Source of the DNA: JAYTXL01 sp043742955
GTDB lineage: Bacteria > Verrucomicrobiota > Verrucomicrobiia > Limisphaerales > JAYTXL01
Direction: 5' to 3'
Length of the DNA stretch: 5,166 nt
Assembly (NCBI GenBank): GCA_043742955.1
Contig: JAYTXL010000354.1
Span: 1 to 5,166 of the forward strand
The position numbers were made by a program, and so were the translations under genes. The notes beneath the pieces are model-generated. The model made no database searches. It was not told where the DNA came from and worked only from the letters and a program-made list of their open reading frames with translations. Shown piece after piece: positions 1-4,379 of the stretch (positions are counted from its first letter, which is position 1; each line of letters begins with the position of its first letter).

Positions 1-107
1 AACGGGCGAAACTCACTCCGGCCAATGTTTGCGAGGCCCTCGGCACACTGACCTCGTTTCCAGCCAATAAAATAGACCCCGGAAATCCCGGAAGAACCGA
101 ATTTTGA
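1..107. other. Segment of foreign character abutting the DUF262 homology
   Basis: From about position 1 to 101 the sequence no longer encodes recognisable DUF262 protein in any of the three minus frames. On the plus strand a frame is open from 3 to a TGA at 105-107 (34 codons, ending PANKIDPGNPGRTEF), so this may instead be the tail of a plus-strand ORF or the end of an inserted or repeated element. No terminal inverted repeat can be seen because the other end is outside the window. What is seen is the loss of homology; the insertion or deletion reading is inference. Confidence 0.3.
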
Positions 108-332
108 TTTCCGTTTTTCATCCCACGTATGTTCACGCTGATAATCTGGAATGAAAAACTCCGGTTTTGCCAGCACTCCCGTGTCCTCGTCTCCCTCGCC
201 GAGATATTTTTCGACGATCACTTCGATCGGGTATTCAATGATGTTGTAATCAACAACCTTCCGATGCTCTTCAATCTGCTTCTCGGCTTCGGCGGTGTTT
301 AGATGCGGAAGATTTGGTTGTTGGTCCGGCAT
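1..332 (-). CDS. DUF262 domain protein, N-terminal part (runs off window; possibly disrupted near position 100)
   Basis: No complete ORF is visible, but reading leftward from an ATG at 332 the frame stays open to the window edge (110 codons). An acidic N-terminus (EYPIEVIVEKYLGEGDEDTG, residues 33-52) leads into EFFIPDYQREHTWDEKRKSKF (58-78), the characteristic opening of DUF262 proteins, the family of the GmrS half of the type IV restriction enzyme GmrSD; DUF262 has a ParB-like fold and NTPase/nuclease-associated roles. A good ribosome binding site, GGGAGA (343-338), sits 5 nt before the ATG and supports this start. The gene begins 12 bp after the stop of the DNA methyltransferase gene, so the two are probably one transcript and functionally linked. 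Oddity: after Phe78 the expected segment (family pattern roughly IESLLLGLPIPxIF) is absent and the frame reads GSSGISGVYFIGWKRGQ, which I do not recognise. The gene may therefore be truncated or interrupted at about position 100. The family call for residues 55-78 is solid; a specific function is inference. Confidence 0.72.
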   Translation of the reverse strand, partial: MPDQQPNLPHLNTAEAEKQIEEHRKVVDYNIIEYPIEVIVEKYLGEGDEDTGVLAKPEFFIPDYQREHTWDEKRKSKFGSSGISGVYFIGWKRGQCAEGLANIGRSEFRP

Positions 333-337
333 ACGAG

Positions 338-343
338 TCTCCC
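338..343 (-). promoter_or_regulatory. Shine-Dalgarno of the DUF262 gene
   Basis: GGGAGA on the minus strand lies 5 nt upstream of the ATG at 332, inside the 12-bp gap after the methyltransferase stop codon. It is the strongest Shine-Dalgarno match I found next to a gene start in this window and fixes the start of the DUF262 ORF. It also indicates that the DUF262 protein is translated independently from a shared methyltransferase-DUF262 mRNA. Confidence 0.6.
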
Positions 344-344
344 G

Positions 345-1442
345 TTACTGTGCTAGGCAACCAAGGTGTTGACGAATGGTGTTTCCGAGCACCTCACCCA
401 ACCTAACAGGCACCGCATTACCAATCAACCGACCTATGGTTGCGAAGCAATGCTCGCCGCCCGGCTTCACGAACTGGTAGTCGTTCGGGAACGACTGAAG
501 AATCGCACCTTCGCGCAACGAGATGGCGCGGTCCTGCTCCGGGTGGCCGAAGCGACCGTTACCGAAGCCGAAGAATTGCGTGGTGACGGTGGGCGAAGGT
601 TTGTCCCACTCCATACGGCCATAAACGCTCGGGTAGGTCCAGCCGGTTTTCTCGCGATGGCAGGCGGCGACGAGTTCACGCGGCCAGTCGCGCCAAGTGC
701 CGCCGGGCCGGGAGGAGCGAATGCGCCGGAGATTCAGTGGCGAAAGTTCGCTGGTGCGGTGGAGTGGGTCGTCCGTGTCCGCTCCGCCGGCCTCCAGTTT
801 CGGCAGGCGGCGCAGCACGTCGCGGACTTTGCGATGCTTGGCGGGCGGATGAGTGGGCGGGATGAGTTCGATGGGGCCGAGACGGGACGCGACGAGTACA
901 AGACGGCGACGATGCTGGGGAATGCCGTAGTCGGGGCAATGGACGACCTGCTTCTCACGATCCTGGGTGAAGTGAAAACCTTCGTCCGCAAGCGTGGCAA
1001 GGAATCGGTCGAAGACGGCATGACGTTGAAGCTCGGGGACATTTTCCATGGAAACGATCTCGGGCTTCAACTCGCGCACGAGCCGCGCGAATTCGTCGAG
1101 CAATCGCCATTTCGGGTCGCGATAATTTTTGAGACCTTGCGTGTATTTCGAAAATGTCACGCACGGCGCGCAGCCAACGAGGATGCGGGTGTGCCCGGCG
1201 GGAAAACAGGCCGCGAGCATTTCGCCAGTCAGTTCGGTGACGCTGACGCGGTTGAACTTGGCTCCGAGATTGTTGTGTTCGTAGGGAAACTGACACGCAG
1301 GATCGAGATCGTAGCCAGCGGTGACGGGAATCCCGGCATCCAGCAATCCGCGCGTCAGTCCGCCCGCGCCGCAAAAAACGTCTACTGCCGCAGCGTTGAT
1401 CGCACCGGCATTGCGTGGTCTCTGGGATCGTCGCTGTTTCAT
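345..1442 (-). CDS. DNA (cytosine-5-)-methyltransferase, complete
   Basis: A 365-residue C5-cytosine methyltransferase that transfers a methyl group from S-adenosylmethionine to carbon 5 of cytosine in a specific DNA site. The conserved motifs occur in the canonical order: motif I VDVFCGAGGLTRG (20-32, SAM binding); motif IV VGCAPCVTFS (89-98) with catalytic Cys94 in the Pro-Cys pair; motif VI MENV (132-135) with the catalytic Glu; motif VIII GIPQHRRR (173-180); motif IX around DRAISLREGAILQSFP (304-319); motif X GNAVP (341-345). The variable stretch from about 195 to 285 is the probable target-recognition domain and does not reveal the recognition sequence. The length is normal for a stand-alone bacterial enzyme and no key residue is missing. 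The ATG at 1442 lacks a clear Shine-Dalgarno sequence. The gene directly precedes the DUF262 gene, suggesting a restriction-modification-like pair in which methylation marks or protects host DNA. A solitary regulatory or orphan methyltransferase is the alternative if the DUF262 gene is broken. Confidence 0.96.
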   Translation of the reverse strand: MKQRRSQRPRNAGAINAAAVDVFCGAGGLTRGLLDAGIPVTAGYDLDPACQFPYEHNNLGAKFNRVSVTELTGEMLAACFPAGHTRILVGCAPCVTFSKYTQGLKNYRDPKWRLLDEFARLVRELKPEIVSMENVPELQRHAVFDRFLATLADEGFHFTQDREKQVVHCPDYGIPQHRRRLVLVASRLGPIELIPPTHPPAKHRKVRDVLRRLPKLEAGGADTDDPLHRTSELSPLNLRRIRSSRPGGTWRDWPRELVAACHREKTGWTYPSVYGRMEWDKPSPTVTTQFFGFGNGRFGHPEQDRAISLREGAILQSFPNDYQFVKPGGEHCFATIGRLIGNAVPVRLGEVLGNTIRQHLGCLAQ

Positions 1443-1659
1443 GGCCTGTTCGGTAGAAGATGCCAGATGTTCCCTATATCGTGCAAGGTGTCTTCAGCGA
1501 CGGGATGCGGGTGAGTTTAAGGGTTTGGGCACAAAGGCACTCAGGGGTTGTGGTCGTAATCTGTGTTGCTTGGTGTCCTGGTGGTTTGATTCGGCTTCGT
1601 CACAATGTCCGCCATGATTTTGCGGTCCGAGTCGGGGCGCAAAATTGTCGCAGCTTATG
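1443..1659. other. Intergenic region between vapC and the methyltransferase gene
   Basis: These 217 bp hold no convincing gene. The short ORFs here (for example 64 codons on the minus strand, 1494-1688) overlap the vapC end and have no recognisable motif. The region contains the left copy of the 41-bp repeat (1600-1640) and, next to it, a stretch whose minus strand reads like low-information intergenic repeat text (CACCAGGACACCAAG and surroundings, about 1569-1583). The methyltransferase promoter should lie here; GATATAG at about 1474-1480 (minus) is a possible -10 element, but no good -35 accompanies it. Confidence 0.45.
1600..1640. repeat. 41-bp direct repeat, left copy (remnant of the aldolase-like gene 3' end)
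   Basis: On the plus strand this begins TCACAATGTCCGCCA and ends CCGAGTCGGGGCGC; both blocks are identical in the copy at 2349-2389, with 5 mismatches in the 12 bases between (36 of 41 identical by eye). On the minus strand it encodes RPDSDRKIMADIV, matching RPDSDRAILADIV at the C-terminus of the aldolase-like protein. The frame continues with unrelated residues to a TGA at 1541-1543. One of the five differences is a synonymous third-position change (GAC/GAT), and the others affect only two codons (K/A and M/L). This fits divergence of a once-coding duplicate. It lies just beyond the 3' end of vapC. Confidence 0.75.
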
Positions 1660-2067
1660 TTATGCAAATGGATTCTCCACGGTGACACCGGTGTTTTGGA
1701 AATCGGTGGCGTTGCGCGTCGCCACGGTCAGGCCGTGGGCGAGGGCGGTGGCGGCAATGAGGCTGTCTTTGATGGGCATGGCTTGGCCTTTCTTCTTCAA
1801 CCGCGCCAGCAGGCGCGCCCATTCGGAGGCAGTCGCGGTATCGAAGTCGAGCACCCGCAGGCGCTGGACGCCGGCGGCGAACCATTGTTCCAACCGCGCG
1901 CGGCGGCGGCTGGCGGGTAGCAGCAGGATGCCGTATTCGAGTTCGCCGAGGATGATCGGGTTGACGGCGAGTTCGTGCTCGTGGGAGCGGAGCCAGGCGA
2001 CCACCCGGGCGTCCGGCGCGGGCTTGGTCGGCTCGCTCAGGACGTTCGCATCTACGAGGAAGTTCAT
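1660..2067 (-). CDS. vapC: VapC-type PIN-domain ribonuclease toxin
   Basis: A 135-residue PIN-domain protein, the toxin of a type II toxin-antitoxin system; such proteins are Mg2+-dependent endoribonucleases acting on tRNA, rRNA or mRNA in the cytoplasm. The four acidic positions expected of the active site are visible: Asp6 in MNFLVDANVLSE, Glu42 in ILGELEYG, Asp101 in IKDSLIAATA and Asp122 in NATDF. The pattern is closest to FitB/VapC-like toxins. I chose the ATG at 2067 rather than the more upstream start at 2106 because it places MNFLVDANVLSE at the N-terminus, as in the family, and creates an ATGA overlap with the antitoxin stop, typical of translationally coupled pairs. Length is normal and no key residue is missing, so the nuclease is probably active. 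Its RNA target cannot be inferred. Confidence 0.95.
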   Translation of the reverse strand: MNFLVDANVLSEPTKPAPDARVVAWLRSHEHELAVNPIILGELEYGILLLPASRRRARLEQWFAAGVQRLRVLDFDTATASEWARLLARLKKKGQAMPIKDSLIAATALAHGLTVATRNATDFQNTGVTVENPFA

Positions 2068-2294
2068 AGCGAGTCGGTGCCCTCGGACGCAATCGGTTGA
2101 AACCAATCCTTCACCGGACAGGCCAGCAACCAGTCCACGAGGCCCTCGTTGTCGGGCAGGGGCTGGCGCTTCAACAAATATTGGCCGGCTTCAAGGCGCT
2201 CGATGTCGAACGTTTGCCCGGAGGCAATCCGGTCGCGCTCACGCAACGGAGCAGGCAACACGAGCTGGCCTTTGCTGGAAATGGTGGTCTTCAT
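2064..2294 (-). CDS. vapB: VapB/AbrB-family antitoxin
   Basis: A 76-residue antitoxin that should bind and inhibit the adjacent PIN toxin and, as a dimer, repress its own promoter. Residues 1-45 (starting MKTTISSKGQLVLPAPLRE) match the AbrB/MazE swapped-hairpin DNA-binding fold: an S-K-G-Q turn, then a V-L-P-x-x-L-R segment. The C-terminal segment with GLVDWLLACPVKDWFQP (about 51-67) is the probable toxin-binding tail. The stop overlaps the vapC start by 4 bp (ATGA). No Shine-Dalgarno sequence precedes the ATG at 2294, although the distance from a -10-like element suggests transcription may begin almost at the start codon. It follows the aldolase-like gene by only 31 bp, so read-through from that gene is also possible. 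Confidence 0.93.
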   Translation of the reverse strand: MKTTISSKGQLVLPAPLRERDRIASGQTFDIERLEAGQYLLKRQPLPDNEGLVDWLLACPVKDWFQPIASEGTDSL

Positions 2295-2298
2295 CTTG

Positions 2299-2329
2299 GT
2301 AAGATGACGTCTTACTTCGTGTTTGTCAA
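2299..2329 (-). promoter_or_regulatory. vapBC promoter and palindromic operator
   Basis: On the minus strand a perfect -35 hexamer TTGACA (2329-2324) overlaps the stop codon of the aldolase-like gene (2328-2326). Seventeen bases further on, CATCTT (2306-2301) is a poor but correctly spaced -10. A 6-bp inverted repeat with 5-bp spacer, GTAAGA-N5-TCTTAC (2299-2315), overlaps this -10 and ends 4 bp before the antitoxin ATG; it is placed as an autorepression operator for a VapB dimer would be. The hexamer and the palindrome are seen; promoter activity and VapB binding are inferred. Confidence 0.55.
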
Positions 2330-3294
2330 CGGGACACGGAAAGTCGCTTCACAATGTCCGCCAGGATCGCGCGATCCGAGTCGGGGCGCTGGGGCGATTT
2401 TGGGTGGGTATCATCGCAGCCGATCCAGCCGCGGAGCTTCAAAAACATGGCGGCGCTGTGTTTGTAGGCCGGCACGGGCGCGCGGAAGGCGAGAAAGCCG
2501 AGGTATTGCAGCTGGTCATTAAGTTCGTAGAAGGACGGATCGCCGTTGGCCCAGGCGGCGTCGCGCTGGGCAAACACGTCGGGCGCGAACGTCGAGAGCC
2601 CGAGCAGATAGTCGCTGCCATACATCACCATGTCGATGGCGAGGTCGTTGCCGGTGTAAACGCGGAAGTCGGGGCGGGTGGCGTCGCGGAGCGCGAGGCG
2701 ATGCCATTCGAGATCGCGGCGCAGGGAGGAATGTTTGGCCCCCACACACGCGGGAATCCCCATCAGGCTGCGATAAACCTCGAGCGAGTAGATTTTGCCG
2801 AATGGCGCGAACATCGTGCCGAGTTCGAAACCGATGAAGCGCGTCGCGTGCTTCGCCAGCGCAGCATAGGCAGCCACGATGGCGTCGTCGGGCTGCTGCG
2901 TGAGGCCGAAGCTTTGGAAAATGACGGGCGTACCGCCAAACTCCTGGATCATCGCCATCTGCCGCGCGTAGGAGTCGAGATTGAACGCGTCCCCGGGTTG
3001 ATCGGACACGAAGGCGCCGGCGACGAAGGATCCGCCGCCCAACTCGGCGCGCGTCAGATCCAAGGCGCGTCGCCGGGTGGCTTCGTCGATCAGGTTGCCG
3101 AAGCCAGTATCCATATTGACGGCGGGCGCGAGGCCGGCTTGCGCGGTGCGGCGCACGTGGGCGGAGAAGCCGTCCCAATCCACGTCGCCATGGGCAAGGA
3201 AAGGCAGCAGGATTGCCGAGATGCCTTCGATGCGCCGACGGGGTCGGAGCAGCTTGAGCGGGTCGAGCGCGGAAAGGTTGGTGGGCGGATTCAT
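2326..3294 (-). CDS. Dihydrodipicolinate synthase/N-acetylneuraminate lyase superfamily protein (divergent)
   Basis: A 322-residue (beta/alpha)8-barrel protein related to class I aldolases of the DapA/NanA superfamily. Opening segment RRRIEGISAILLPF (19-32) corresponds to barrel strand 1, and GAKHSSL (185-191) carries Lys187 as the candidate Schiff-base lysine. However, the GTTGE-type carboxylate-binding loop is replaced by MDTGFGNLID (61-70), and the YYN-type tyrosine region by VIFQSFGL (124-131). A true lysine-pathway DapA function is therefore unlikely and the substrate is unknown; I give no gene symbol for that reason. The length is about 30 residues longer than E. coli DapA, mostly at the ends. 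The ATG at 3294 has no strong ribosome binding site. It stands alone after a hairpin-rich leader and is followed by vapBC; its last codons are duplicated beyond vapC. Confidence 0.88.
   Translation of the reverse strand: MNPPTNLSALDPLKLLRPRRRIEGISAILLPFLAHGDVDWDGFSAHVRRTAQAGLAPAVNMDTGFGNLIDEATRRRALDLTRAELGGGSFVAGAFVSDQPGDAFNLDSYARQMAMIQEFGGTPVIFQSFGLTQQPDDAIVAAYAALAKHATRFIGFELGTMFAPFGKIYSLEVYRSLMGIPACVGAKHSSLRRDLEWHRLALRDATRPDFRVYTGNDLAIDMVMYGSDYLLGLSTFAPDVFAQRDAAWANGDPSFYELNDQLQYLGFLAFRAPVPAYKHSAAMFLKLRGWIGCDDTHPKSPQRPDSDRAILADIVKRLSVSR
2349..2389. repeat. 41-bp direct repeat, right copy (within the aldolase-like gene 3' end)
   Basis: This copy encodes RPDSDRAILADIV near the C-terminus of the aldolase-like protein and starts 21 bp upstream, in the plus direction, of that gene's stop codon. 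It shares identical end blocks of 15 and 14 bases with the copy at 1600-1640. The two copies are in the same orientation, 749 bp apart, and enclose exactly the vapBC module with its promoter. Confidence 0.75.
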
Positions 3295-3341
3295 GCAAGT
3301 TCAGCGCGCAGGTATTTCGGGAGCAAGCATAAGTCTCGAGG

Positions 3342-3368
3342 GCGCCGGGGAAAAGATTTTTCCCGCGC
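3342..3368. repeat. Stem-loop upstream of the aldolase-like gene
   Basis: GGGAAAA (3348-3354) and TTTTCCC (3358-3364) form a perfect 7-bp stem around a 3-base loop. The palindromic tetramers GCGC (3342-3345 and 3365-3368) can extend it after a 2-base bulge. It lies 48 bp before the aldolase-like start codon on the coding strand. It lacks the run of T after the stem expected for an intrinsic terminator on either strand, so it may be a leader structure or a protein-binding palindrome. Confidence 0.4.
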
Positions 3369-3388
3369 GACCGGGTTCTCCACTGGAA

Positions 3389-3411
3389 GTAGCCGCAGCC
3401 TTCAGGCTGCG
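3389..3411 (+). repeat. GTAG-headed REP-like element, copy 1
   Basis: On the plus strand the unit begins with GTAGC followed by a perfect hairpin: CGCAGCCT, loop TC, AGGCTGCG. A GTAG tetranucleotide at the foot of a short GC-rich hairpin is the known design of REP sequences recognised by RAYT (Y1 tyrosine) transposases. Copy 2 is in the opposite orientation 56 bp away, giving a BIME-like pair in the gap between genes. Confidence 0.7.
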
Positions 3412-3467
3412 CTTGGGTAACTGGACGCACGGCACCCATTGCTGGAGGTGTGGCGCAGCCCGAGGGA

Positions 3468-3490
3468 CGCAACCTGAAGGTTGCGGCTAC
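3468..3490 (-). repeat. GTAG-headed REP-like element, copy 2 (inverted)
   Basis: On the minus strand this reads GTAGC followed by the perfect hairpin CGCAACCT, loop TC, AGGTTGCG. It differs from copy 1 at two positions (21 of 23 identical), and these are the two sides of one base pair in the stem: G-C in copy 1 is A-T here. The stem is thus kept by paired changes. Its end is 23 bp from the stop codon of the permease gene. Confidence 0.7.
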
Positions 3491-3513
3491 GACGGGTTCG
3501 GAACAAAGCCAGG

Positions 3514-4341
3514 TCAGGGAACCCGGCGGAAACGGGCGACGATGGCGACGAGGACGAGGGTCGTGCCGAGCGAACAGACAATGGCGGCGCCGGTGGGCAG
3601 ATCAAATTTGTAGGAGCCGTAGAGTCCCAGCACGCTCGCGAGGGTGGCGATGAGCCAGCCGATCAACAGGAGCGAGCTGAGTTTGCGCGCGAGAAAATTC
3701 GCGCAAACCGCCGGAACGATCAGATAGGAGAATACCATGAGCACGCCGCCGATTTGGACAAACGTGGTCACCACCGCGCCGAACAGGGCGTAAAAGATAA
3801 AGTCCCACCAGCGGATCGACAAGCCTTCGGTCACCGCACGTTCGGGCTCGAAGGAGAGGAGGAAAAATTGACGGCGAAAAATGAAGTGGACGGCCCCGAT
3901 GACCACATAGAGCGCAAAGGGTTTGAGGACGTCGCCAGGCTTCTGCAAGTGCAGCAGGTCGCCGACGAGGGTGTGGCGCAGTTCTTCATTGCCGTTGGGG
4001 CTGTTGCTGAGAAGAAGAATGCCGGCGGCGGCGGCGACCACATAGACGATGCCGATGAGGGCCTCCTGGGGAACCTGATGATGTTTCTTGGAGCGGGTGA
4101 AGGTAAAGATGATGGCACCGATGAGGGTGAACCCGGCTGACCACGCGTACGTTTGCCAGTCGTGCGCGTCGTGTTTCATCAGAATCGAGACACACGCCCC
4201 GAGCGCGGCGACCTGGGCGAGCGCGAGGTCTACAAAAATAATTTCGCGGCGCACAATGTGGAGGCCGAGGTACACAAGCAACCCGGGCAGGAGCAGGCTC
4301 GCGATGAGCGGCCATTTCATGAGGTCAAGAAATTCTTCCAT
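3514..4341 (-). CDS. Metal ABC transporter permease, ABC-3 (ZnuB/MntB/TroC) family
   Basis: A 275-residue inner-membrane permease that, with a periplasmic metal-binding protein and an ATPase, imports a divalent metal such as Zn2+ or Mn2+. It is highly hydrophobic, with about eight segments (roughly 11-30, 36-55, 66-82, 92-111, 139-156, 180-199, 200-217, 222-241 and a last one at 250-270, some closely paired). Two family landmarks are present: FVDLALAQVAALG (36-48), which replaces the usual GDALSHAVLPGVALG-type segment, and DLPTGAAIVCSLG (247-259), the conserved DLPTG of the last helix region. Length and topology are normal for the family. It starts 38 bp after the substrate-binding protein gene, with no clear Shine-Dalgarno site, and is probably in one operon with it. 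The metal cannot be assigned from this subunit; no ATPase gene lies in the window. Confidence 0.93.
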   Translation of the reverse strand: MEEFLDLMKWPLIASLLLPGLLVYLGLHIVRREIIFVDLALAQVAALGACVSILMKHDAHDWQTYAWSAGFTLIGAIIFTFTRSKKHHQVPQEALIGIVYVVAAAAGILLLSNSPNGNEELRHTLVGDLLHLQKPGDVLKPFALYVVIGAVHFIFRRQFFLLSFEPERAVTEGLSIRWWDFIFYALFGAVVTTFVQIGGVLMVFSYLIVPAVCANFLARKLSSLLLIGWLIATLASVLGLYGSYKFDLPTGAAIVCSLGTTLVLVAIVARFRRVP

Positions 4342-4379
4342 AAGGTGTTCGTCTGCGGGGAGACCCGCTGCCTTCGGGA
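4342..4379. other. Short spacer with small hairpin between the two transporter genes
   Basis: The 38-bp gap contains GCGGG-GAGA-CCCGC (4355-4368), a 5-bp stem with a GAGA tetraloop (TCTC on the minus strand). A competing 4-bp stem, CCCG/CGGG, overlaps it at 4364-4378. With no T run it is unlikely to terminate transcription; it might tune permease translation. Functional significance is speculative. Confidence 0.3.

Larger units (their letters stand above)
3295..3513. other. Hairpin-rich intergenic region
   Basis: These 219 bp lie between the permease stop and the aldolase-like start. They hold an inverted pair of REP-like hairpins (3389-3411 and 3468-3490) and a third hairpin (3342-3368), and no credible gene. 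The hairpins could end or attenuate transcription coming from the metal-transport genes, or protect mRNA 3' ends. I see no strong promoter for the aldolase-like gene. Confidence 0.5.

Noticed and set aside
366..1514. A 382-codon plus-strand open frame opposite the DNA methyltransferase gene
   Set aside because: Its translation has no recognisable domain and is composed like an antisense shadow (rich in Arg, Gly and Val), while the minus strand has every C5-methyltransferase motif in order.
1494..1688. A 64-codon minus-strand ORF between vapC and the methyltransferase gene
   Set aside because: It overlaps the vapC 3' end, has no recognisable domain or ribosome binding site, and its frame is not the one in which the repeat encodes RPDSDRKIMADIV.
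2068..2106. Upstream start for vapC adding 13 residues (MVSTDCVRGHRLA)
   Set aside because: The PIN fold begins at MNFLVDAN, and the internal ATG forms the ATGA overlap with vapB, as expected for a coupled pair.
1460..2302. A 280-codon plus-strand frame across vapBC
   Set aside because: Low-complexity Arg/Ser-rich translation with no motif; the vapB and vapC genes on the minus strand explain the region.
2323..3420. A 365-codon plus-strand open frame opposite the aldolase-like gene
   Set aside because: It is an antisense shadow in GC-rich DNA. The minus strand encodes a recognisable DapA-superfamily barrel, and the plus frame runs through the REP region with no family match.
3389..3490. CRISPR array made of the repeated hairpin units
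   Set aside because: There are only two units, in opposite orientation, with one spacer-like interval; CRISPR repeats are direct and regularly spaced.
3481..4140. A 219-codon plus-strand frame, rich in Asp, Glu and Gly, opposite the permease
   Set aside because: Its acidic composition is what the complement of hydrophobic membrane-segment codons gives; the permease on the other strand has clear helices and the DLPTG motif.
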